Shown piece after piece: positions 33,349-39,874 of a stretch of 59,941 nt of DNA; within the stretch, counting starts at the first letter, position 1; every line of letters starts with the position of its first letter. The position numbers and the translations under genes were made by a program. The notes under the pieces were generated by a model that ran no database searches, had not been told where the DNA came from, and saw only the letters and a program-made list of their open reading frames with translations. The stretch spans positions 1 to 59,941 of the forward strand of contig JAIETM010000010.1 of NCBI GenBank assembly GCA_019745155.1, in the 5' to 3' direction. This stretch comes from Chitinophagaceae bacterium. Its GTDB lineage: Bacteria > Bacteroidota > Bacteroidia > Chitinophagales > Chitinophagaceae.

Positions 33349-33457
33349 TTACCCTGTTACCGGCCAGTAACATAGGTGCAAATAAAAACAATAATTAAAC
33401 TGAGTAAAAAATCAGCTCAAGGGATTATTGAATTTTTTAATATTCAAAAAACTACTT

Positions 33458-34078
33458 ATGAAAAAGATAATTCTTGCTTCAACTCTTATGGCTACAATTA
33501 TTCTTGCATTTTTTGCATGTCAAAAAAAGGAAATTCAGCTTAATGAGGATTTTGTCATAAAGAAAAATGATGCCTTCGTGAAAAAATTAGATAACGGAGG
33601 GGTGATTACTGCAACTGATGTGTATTCAAAAGTTAATTCCTTTAGAAGGGCTATTAATATAGATGCTGGTCCAGGTAAAGGAAAGTTGCCAGAAATCTAT
33701 CTGACATTCGTTTCTGATGATAATGATAATATCTATGAAAAAATGAAGAATAACCCTTATTCCGTAAATGGTGAGTTTACTGTAGAAGCTGGTGGTCAGG
33801 TTATCTTGAGGAAAAAAGTTGTTAATGGGCAATGGCAAAAATCAGATATAATCCCGCTTTCTGAATCTTATGTAAATTCAGAACCACCCCATTACAACCC
33901 AAATTTAAAATGCACAGTCAAAACAGTTCATGATTGTGTAGCTTGGGAAATTGATGACATGAATTGGATTGAATATGGACTTTGTTTGTCATCAGCACCT
34001 GGCTGTTATGCAGGATTATGGGCAAGTTGTACATGGGAGGTTTGCCACAATCATATGGAGTATAAAAATCCAAATTGA
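33458..34078 (+). CDS. cysteine-rich lipoprotein of unknown function
   Basis: With the ATG at 33458 the protein has 206 residues. A type II signal peptide ends in LAFFAC, so it should be lipidated and sit on the inner or outer membrane. The middle part is mixed beta-like sequence (TDVYSKVNSFRRAIN, LPEIYLTFVSDDND). The last 50 residues contain six cysteines (CTVKTVHDCVAWE, LCLSSAPGCYAG, ASCTWEVCHNH), suggesting three disulfides. The family is unrecognised. It stands with a small membrane-protein gene between two direct copies of the paired-palindrome repeat. Confidence 0.72.
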   Translation: MKKIILASTLMATIILAFFACQKKEIQLNEDFVIKKNDAFVKKLDNGGVITATDVYSKVNSFRRAINIDAGPGKGKLPEIYLTFVSDDNDNIYEKMKNNPYSVNGEFTVEAGGQVILRKKVVNGQWQKSDIIPLSESYVNSEPPHYNPNLKCTVKTVHDCVAWEIDDMNWIEYGLCLSSAPGCYAGLWASCTWEVCHNHMEYKNPN

Positions 34079-34085
34079 TATACAT

Positions 34086-34259
34086 ATGAAAGAGTTGCTC
34101 TTAATCTCAGTGGTCTTGATTTCACTACTGCTTTATTACTTCACTTTTCAGAAAATGGCGAAACTTGAGGTAAACAAGCAGACGAAATTGGTCTACACCT
34201 ATCTTACTTTGGTTGTGCCTTTACTCGGTTTTTTTCTTGTGTCAAGGCACACTAAGTAG
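34086..34259 (+). CDS. small two-helix membrane protein
   Basis: This 57-residue protein begins with a membrane helix (KELLLISVVLISLLLYYFT), has a basic central loop (KLEVNKQTK), and a second helix (YTYLTLVVPLLGFFLVSR) ending in HTK. The layout recalls the small PLDc_N-type helix pair but the match is weak. It starts seven bases after the lipoprotein stop and is followed by a strong terminator, so both genes are one unit. Confidence 0.6.
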   Translation: MKELLLISVVLISLLLYYFTFQKMAKLEVNKQTKLVYTYLTLVVPLLGFFLVSRHTK

Positions 34260-34278
34260 AGAAACACAGAACACATGG

Positions 34279-34308
34279 AAAGTAGGTCGTAGTGACCTAC
34301 TTTTTTGT
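34279..34308 (+). terminator. terminator after the small membrane-protein gene
   Basis: AAAGTAGGTC pairs with GACCTACTTT around GTAGT, followed by a T-run. Confidence 0.88.
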
Positions 34309-34344
34309 TTAATCTGTGAAGATTGACTATTTCAGACCTTTGCC

Positions 34345-34420
34345 CCTGTTGGTCGCCCGACCAAGAGGTATCAACTAAAAATAGTTACTTGCTGGTCAGG
34401 CGACCAGCAAGGGCTTGGGG
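34345..34420. repeat. paired-palindrome repeat, copy B
   Basis: Palindrome 1 (34345-34368, one arm mismatch) and palindrome 2 (34388-34411, arms CTTGCTGGTC) are 19 bases apart and followed by GGGCTTGGGG. Direct repeat of copy A; a further shared block ATGAGTTGTA occurs 27-29 bases downstream in both. Confidence 0.85.
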
Positions 34421-34589
34421 GAGAAGTAATAGACTAAAACCATGAGTTGTATTTTAAAATTAGCAGGGCTGAATAGCTTTTTTCAGCCACGATCTTTAGT
34501 AAATTACAAAGTTGATATGTGTACACCTTATAGAAATGATGTGCATATACTTACTGTACATTTGATGGCAGAAAAACAGAAACAAAAAC
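34421..34589 (+). promoter_or_regulatory. hsdM upstream region with -7-like box
   Basis: AT-rich sequence without a gene. TACATTTG (34557-34564) fits TAnnTTTG exactly, 25 bases before the hsdM ATG. No well-placed TTG at -33 was found. Confidence 0.3.
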
Positions 34590-36044
34590 ATGTTTGAGCA
34601 GACTTTTAAAAACATTGACGACATATTACACAAGGATGCGGGTTGTGGTAGTGAATTAGATTATGTAGAGCAAACTTCCTGGGTTTTATTTCTGAAGTAT
34701 CTGGATGATTTGGAAAAAGACCGTGCTACTGCTGCAGAATTAACGGGAAAGACTTACACACCCATAATTGACCAAGCTTATCAGTGGACTGTTTGGGCCA
34801 TGCCGAAAGGGAAGGATGGCAAGTTGGATCATCATAAGGCCCTTACGGGCGATGACCTCACAGATTTTGTGAACAATAAACTGTTTCCTTACCTCAAAAA
34901 GTTTAAGAGTAGTGCTGAAAGTGCTGATACCATTGAATACAAAATTGGTGAGATTTTCAGTGAATTGAAAAACCGCATACAAAGTGGTTACAATTTGCGA
35001 GAAGTGATTAACCGTATTGATGAATTGCGTTTTCGTACCCATGCAGAAAAGCATGAAATGAGCCATTTGTATGAAGACAAGATTAAGAACATGGGTAATG
35101 CCGGGCGCAATGGTGGTGAGTATTATACGCCAAGACCGTTGATAACTACGATTGTAAAAGTAGTTGCACCAAAAATAGGCGACAAAATTTATGATGGCGC
35201 TTGTGGTTCTGCTGGCTTCTTGTGTGAAGCATTTGCCTATTTGAAAGACAGCAAACCCTTGTCAACTAAGGAAACGGAGATACTGCAGAAGAAAACCTTT
35301 TACGGCAAAGAGAAAAAATCACTCGCGTATATTTTGGGTGTAATGAATATGATTCTTCATGGTGTGGAAGCCCCCAATATTATACACACCAACACCCTCG
35401 CAGAAAATTTGGCAGATATACAAGAGAAAGACCGTTATGATGTGGTATTGGCCAACCCTCCATTTGGTGGAAAGGAAAGGGCAGAAGTGCAACAGAATTT
35501 CCCTATTAAAACGGGCGAAACTGCCTCACTTTTTTTGCAACACTTTATTAAAATTCTGAAAGCTGGCGGTAAAGCAGCTGTAGTAATTAAGAATACATTC
35601 TTGAGTAATACAGATAATGCAACTATTGCCATACGCAAGCATTTATTAGAAAGCTGTAACCTGCATACGGTTTTGGACCTACCCGGTGGTACGTTTACGG
35701 GTGCGGGTGTTAAAACTGTGGTCTTGTTTTTTGAAAAAGGCAAACCGACTCAAAAAGTTTGGTTTTACCAATTGAACCTCGATCGTAATTTGGGTAAGAC
35801 CAATCCACTCAATGAAAATGATCTTGCTGACTTCGTAAGCTTGAGCGCCAGAAAAGCAGATAGCGAAAACTCGTGGACGGTTAATGTGCAAGACATTGAC
35901 CAAAATACTTTTGACTTAAGCGTAAAGAACCCTAACAAGAAAGAAGAGAGTAACCTAAGGCAGCCGCAAGCCATATTGGAGGAAATGAAAGCATTGGACG
36001 AAGAAAGTGCGAAAATCCTTCACTCGATTTTGGAATTGATATGA
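34590..36044 (+). CDS. hsdM: type I restriction-modification methyltransferase subunit
   Basis: This 484-residue subunit methylates adenine N6 in the recognition site and forms the M2S core. It has the N-terminal HsdM domain (about residues 1-125), GRNGGEYYTPRPLI before the SAM-binding fold, the modified motif I GACGSAGFLCEAF, and the catalytic NPPFGGKE. Helical C-terminal sequence contacts HsdS. It leads an operon: the ORF6N gene overlaps its stop by four bases. Length is normal and no damage is seen, so the system should be methylation-competent. Confidence 0.95.
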   Translation: MFEQTFKNIDDILHKDAGCGSELDYVEQTSWVLFLKYLDDLEKDRATAAELTGKTYTPIIDQAYQWTVWAMPKGKDGKLDHHKALTGDDLTDFVNNKLFPYLKKFKSSAESADTIEYKIGEIFSELKNRIQSGYNLREVINRIDELRFRTHAEKHEMSHLYEDKIKNMGNAGRNGGEYYTPRPLITTIVKVVAPKIGDKIYDGACGSAGFLCEAFAYLKDSKPLSTKETEILQKKTFYGKEKKSLAYILGVMNMILHGVEAPNIIHTNTLAENLADIQEKDRYDVVLANPPFGGKERAEVQQNFPIKTGETASLFLQHFIKILKAGGKAAVVIKNTFLSNTDNATIAIRKHLLESCNLHTVLDLPGGTFTGAGVKTVVLFFEKGKPTQKVWFYQLNLDRNLGKTNPLNENDLADFVSLSARKADSENSWTVNVQDIDQNTFDLSVKNPNKKEESNLRQPQAILEEMKALDEESAKILHSILELI

Positions 36045-36922
36045 GTAAGGAGTTCATTATAACTAAAAAGCAAATAGAGAACCGAATTTTCACCATTCGT
36101 GAAAATCAGGTGATGATTGACCGTGATTTGGCTGAAATGTATGATGTGGAAACTAAAGTATTAAACCAAGCGGTAAAAAGAAATACCGAACGTTTCCCTG
36201 AACTTTTTAGATTTCAACTTACAGATACAGAGACAAATGAACTGGTCACAAATTGTGACCGGTTTGAAAACCTGAAACACTCAAGTAATAACCCTTATGC
36301 TTTTACCGAACAAGGGGTAGCGATGCTTTCTGCAGTTTTACGAAGCGATACCGCAATAAAAGTGAGCATTCAAATTATCAATGCTTTTGTGGAAATGCGA
36401 AAAATAATCGCCAATCATCATGGGCTTTTTCAAAGAATGGAAGGTGTTGAGCGAAAACTTATTGAAACCGACCAAAAGTTTGAAAAGATATTTAAAGCTT
36501 TAGAAGGAAGCACCATCCCCACTCAAGGTGTATTTTATGATGGGCAAGTATTTGATGCTTACGAATTAACCTCACGTATGATTCGTTCTGCAAAAAAAAG
36601 TATTGTACTCATAGATAACTACATCAACGAAAGCACCCTTATTCATTTAGCAAAAAAGAAGAAAGGCGTTAAAGTGCTTTTGCTTACTAAAAGTATCAAT
36701 AAGCAACTTAGTTTAGATGTGCAAAAAGCCAACGAACAATATGAGGATTTTGAGGTAAAAAATTTAGCAATAAGCCATGACCGTTTTTTGATTATTGATG
36801 GTAAAGAAGTATATCACCTTGGTGCATCACTCAAAGATTTGGGCAAGAAATGGTTTGCATTTTCAAAGTTGGAAGCCAATTCAGTAGAAGGTATTTTGAA
36901 CTCAATTAGAGAAATGATATGA
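36041..36922 (+). CDS. ORF6N-domain protein with PLD-like C-terminal domain
   Basis: The 293-residue protein starts with an ORF6N domain (about residues 10-90: RIFTIRENQVMIDRDLAEMY, VKRNTERFPELFRFQLT, AFTEQGVAMLSAVLRS), followed by a short coiled coil and a C-terminal domain (about 170-293). That domain carries H246-x-R248-x4-D253 (HDRFLIID), like the phospholipase D HxKx4D motif but with Arg for Lys, then YHLGASLKDLGKK. Such proteins occur inside type I loci; function is unknown. Four-base overlaps link it to hsdM and hsdS, so it is made with them. Confidence 0.85.
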   Translation: MSKEFIITKKQIENRIFTIRENQVMIDRDLAEMYDVETKVLNQAVKRNTERFPELFRFQLTDTETNELVTNCDRFENLKHSSNNPYAFTEQGVAMLSAVLRSDTAIKVSIQIINAFVEMRKIIANHHGLFQRMEGVERKLIETDQKFEKIFKALEGSTIPTQGVFYDGQVFDAYELTSRMIRSAKKSIVLIDNYINESTLIHLAKKKKGVKVLLLTKSINKQLSLDVQKANEQYEDFEVKNLAISHDRFLIIDGKEVYHLGASLKDLGKKWFAFSKLEANSVEGILNSIREMI

Positions 36923-38160
36923 AGCAAGGTTGGGAAATGAAAAAGTTTGAAGAATTGATTCAGGAAAATCAAATTGGACTTATTAAGAGTAGCAAAGAAC
37001 AAGGTAATGATAAAGCCGTTCGTTATCTAAAAATGGATTCAATTACTTCTGACAATAATTTGGTTCACAATAAATACGTTTATGTAGATGCTACAAGCGA
37101 TGAATTGGAAAAATTTACCTTAAATGATGGAGACTTTTTATTTAACACAAGAAATAGCTATGAATTAGTAGGTAAAACTTGTGTGTTTAGTCCTATTGAT
37201 GATGAACCAACCTTATTCAATAACAACATCATGAGAGTTGTTTTTAAGAAGGGGGTTTCATCGAAGTTCATTAATTATGCCTTTTCTTCCGAACAGGTAA
37301 AAAAAAGATTACAAAAACTTAAAAGTGGAACAACTAGTGTTGTTGGTATTTATTACAATGGATTGAGAAATCTTGAAATCCCACTTCCTCCTCTCCCCGA
37401 ACAACAGCGTATCGTTTCCATTTTAGATGAAGTCTTTGCCGCCATAACCAAGGCAAAGGCCAATGCTGAGCAAAACCTGAAGAATGCCAGAGAACTTTTT
37501 GAAAGTTATTTGCAGAGTGTGTTTGAGAAAAAGGGAGATGGATGGCAAGAGAAGACATTAGAAGAATTAGCTGATGAGAATTGCACTCTTTCCTATGGTA
37601 TAGTTCAGCCTGGAGAAGAATTTGAAAATGGTTTACCAGTAATAAGGCCAACTGATTTAATAACCAGATTTGTTAAAATTCAAGGGCTAAAAAGAATTGA
37701 TCCCAAATTGGCTGATGGCTATCAGAGAACAAAACTTGTTGGGGATGAATTACTCTTATGTGTACGGGGAACTACAGGTGTTGTTTCAATAGCAACACCT
37801 GAACTTAAGAATGCTAATGTTACAAGAGGTATCGTTCCAATTCGTTTCAACAAAAAAATTGTCAATCAAGAATTTGGATACTATTTATTGATTTCAAGTT
37901 ATGTGCAAAAACAGATACAAGCTAAAACCTATGGTGCTGCATTGATGCAAATTAATATTGGAGATTTGAGAAAAATCAAGTGTCCTTTCCCGTCTTTAAA
38001 AGAACAACAAACCATCGTCCGCCAATTAGATGCCTTAAGAGCAGAAACGCAAAAACTAGAAGTGATATATCAGAAGAAGATTGAAGACTTAGAAGAGTTA
38101 AAGAAAAGTATTTTACAGAAAGCGTTTAGTGGAGAGTTGAGGACTGAAAAAGTATTATGA
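36919..38160 (+). CDS. hsdS: type I restriction-modification specificity subunit
   Basis: This 413-residue protein has two target-recognition domains (about residues 5-150 and 200-350), each followed by a helical spacer: LPPLPEQQRIVSILDEVFAA and FPSLKEQQTIVRQLDALRAE, the conserved repeats that dock the M subunits. The two halves recognise the two parts of a bipartite site. Target-recognition sequences are unlike each other, as expected. It closes the hsdM operon and is followed by 187 bases of AT-rich DNA with a promoter before the next gene. Confidence 0.94.
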   Translation: MKQGWEMKKFEELIQENQIGLIKSSKEQGNDKAVRYLKMDSITSDNNLVHNKYVYVDATSDELEKFTLNDGDFLFNTRNSYELVGKTCVFSPIDDEPTLFNNNIMRVVFKKGVSSKFINYAFSSEQVKKRLQKLKSGTTSVVGIYYNGLRNLEIPLPPLPEQQRIVSILDEVFAAITKAKANAEQNLKNARELFESYLQSVFEKKGDGWQEKTLEELADENCTLSYGIVQPGEEFENGLPVIRPTDLITRFVKIQGLKRIDPKLADGYQRTKLVGDELLLCVRGTTGVVSIATPELKNANVTRGIVPIRFNKKIVNQEFGYYLLISSYVQKQIQAKTYGAALMQINIGDLRKIKCPFPSLKEQQTIVRQLDALRAETQKLEVIYQKKIEDLEELKKSILQKAFSGELRTEKVL

Positions 38161-38276
38161 GTTCGGATTTAAACTGCTGATTTCGCTGCATATTTATAGT
38201 AATCTAACGCCATAATATTTTTGATTACCTAGTAATATAATTGATTATCAATTAATTAGATGTATAATTATTTTCA

Positions 38277-38304
38277 TTTGGATAATGAGATTCTCATATT
38301 TTTG
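38277..38304 (+). promoter_or_regulatory. promoter before the toxin-antitoxin-like module
   Basis: TTTG (38277-38280), 16 bases, TATTTTTG (38297-38304, exact TAnnTTTG). The surrounding 38161-38347 is AT-rich and gene-free, so the module can be expressed apart from hsdMS. Confidence 0.45.
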
Positions 38305-38347
38305 TAAAAAATAAACTTATAGGTTGATTTTGATATAGAAACTCCCT

Positions 38348-38890
38348 ATGTTTGCAATCAAACAAATCATACAAGATTCTCTCTACGCACTTGAAACAAA
38401 CACCGGGGGCGATGTTTTTCATGAATGTTTTGATAATTGGCAGGATGTTTTATACCTGCACGATTACTTTTCATCGAGGCCCGATTCACTAACATTTTAT
38501 GGTGTAACTGTTTCAGAAGCTGTAGAAGATGTATTGGATGAAAGCGAACAATTTTTCGACGATATTTTAAAGTATGCTGAAGATGCGGAACAGGGTAAGC
38601 GCTTGGATAATATAATCTTTGAACCATTACACGAGAAAGATGATTTTGATATTCCGCTTATTCAAGCAAAAGCAAAAGGAAAGACAAAAGGGAAAAGTTA
38701 TTTGAGGCTCTATGCTATTCGCCTTTCTGATGGTGCGTATATTGTTGTAGGAGGGCTTATCAAGACAACAAGAAGCTTACAAGAAGATGAGGAAGGCATA
38801 AAAATTTTAGAAAAGCTGAGAGTACTCGCAGACTATTTAAGAAGCAATGATTTTTTAGATGCATTTGATATTGGGATAATCATTGTGTGA
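38348..38890 (+). CDS. putative toxin of a HigB/RelE-like pair
   Basis: This 180-residue protein is acidic in its first half (DVLDESEQFFDDILKYAEDAE) and has a C-terminal stretch SYLRLYAIRLSDGAYIVVGG followed by IKTTRSLQEDEEG, which reads like the beta-sheet core of RelE/HigB-type toxins or Gp49-like proteins. It lies directly before an XRE gene, the toxin-first order of HigBA pairs. Its length exceeds that of ordinary RelE toxins (about 90-120 residues), so an extra N-terminal part is present. Toxicity is inferred from position and resemblance; another regulatory role remains possible. Confidence 0.55.
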   Translation: MFAIKQIIQDSLYALETNTGGDVFHECFDNWQDVLYLHDYFSSRPDSLTFYGVTVSEAVEDVLDESEQFFDDILKYAEDAEQGKRLDNIIFEPLHEKDDFDIPLIQAKAKGKTKGKSYLRLYAIRLSDGAYIVVGGLIKTTRSLQEDEEGIKILEKLRVLADYLRSNDFLDAFDIGIIIV

Positions 38891-38905
38891 AGAAATTGAC
38901 CATCT

Positions 38906-39370
38906 ATGCCTAACATGAAAAAACAACTGGAATCCGTTTTTGGCAAAATTGAAGAAAGCAAATGGAAAGAATCTGCCAAAGAATGGAAAGCCAACAGAGA
39001 TTGGACTCGATATTCGCAAAAGATTGCACTTGCAGTTTTGAATCACTTAGACCACTTGCAATGGAGTCAGAAAAATTTTGCTGAAGCAATGGGAGTATCA
39101 CCTCAGGCTGTGAACAAATGGCTGAAAGGTAAAGAAAACTTTACGCTTGAAACAATTGCAAGAATGGAAAAGGTGTTGGGAAAGAAATTGATCTCCATAC
39201 CAAAAGCATCAGAAAATGTTGATTTTAGTACGGAGCGAATTCCAGCGGTCACTTTTCAATACAATTTATTTAATCGTGAATGGGGTAATGTGAATGACAA
39301 TTTCAAGTTAGCGAAAGTGATAAGCATGACAGCTTCATCATATTCTGCAATTCATAGTAATTATAATTAA
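38906..39370 (+). CDS. XRE-family helix-turn-helix protein (antitoxin-like)
   Basis: This 154-residue protein has a Lys/Glu-rich N-terminal helix region and an XRE helix-turn-helix at about residues 45-95 (QWSQKNFAEAMGVSPQAVNK, then WLKGKENFTLETIARMEKVL). The tail (about 100-154) is hydrophobic and probably disordered alone, as in chaperone-addicted antitoxins. It starts 15 bases after the toxin-like gene and 18 bases before the SecB-like gene. Expected role: bind and neutralise the toxin and repress the module promoter (inference). Confidence 0.75.
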   Translation: MPNMKKQLESVFGKIEESKWKESAKEWKANRDWTRYSQKIALAVLNHLDHLQWSQKNFAEAMGVSPQAVNKWLKGKENFTLETIARMEKVLGKKLISIPKASENVDFSTERIPAVTFQYNLFNREWGNVNDNFKLAKVISMTASSYSAIHSNYN

Positions 39371-39388
39371 GCTCTAGAAAATAAGGTT

Positions 39389-39829
39389 ATGCCCATACCA
39401 TTCCGTATACAGCATTTAGAAACCCTTCAGTTTGCCTTGCTTAAGGAGAATATAAATGAGGAAAAGATGGCATTTTCTGTCAGCTTTGAATTTGGCATTG
39501 ATCCTGATGCTAAAATGATTAGAACAATTTTCCGTTACCAATTATTGGAAGATACTGCGACAGCTTTACTGATAGAAGTTGCAGTACATACTGCCATCAA
39601 AGAAGATGAATTTGATGAGAAATTAAAATCAAAAGAAGGTCTATTTATTCCTAAAGACTTTGCAGTGCATCTTGGGGTGATAGCTGTTGGAACTACACGT
39701 GGCATTCTCCATGAAAAAACAAAAGATTCAGTATTGAATAAGTATCCTGTACAAACAATCAATGTAATGGAACTGATCAATAGTGATATTACCTTTCCTA
39801 TTAACGCTGAAGAAGCAGTTTCTGCTTAA
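39389..39829 (+). CDS. SecB-like chaperone (candidate TAC chaperone)
   Basis: The 146-residue protein resembles SecB in layout: beta strands with FSVSFEFGIDPD and MIRTIFRYQLLED, a long third strand (TALLIEVAVHTAIK), then a helix with LGVIAVGTTRGILHEKTKD, the TxRG segment typical of SecB-like proteins, and INVMELI close to the end. Its place behind a toxin-like and an XRE gene matches toxin-antitoxin-chaperone systems such as the mycobacterial HigB-HigA-SecB type. No direct functional evidence; DUF-type proteins of similar size could be confused with it. Confidence 0.55.
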   Translation: MPIPFRIQHLETLQFALLKENINEEKMAFSVSFEFGIDPDAKMIRTIFRYQLLEDTATALLIEVAVHTAIKEDEFDEKLKSKEGLFIPKDFAVHLGVIAVGTTRGILHEKTKDSVLNKYPVQTINVMELINSDITFPINAEEAVSA

Positions 39830-39874
39830 TTAACCTTGTCAAGTTTAAACGATTTATTATCTTAATGCTTCAAT

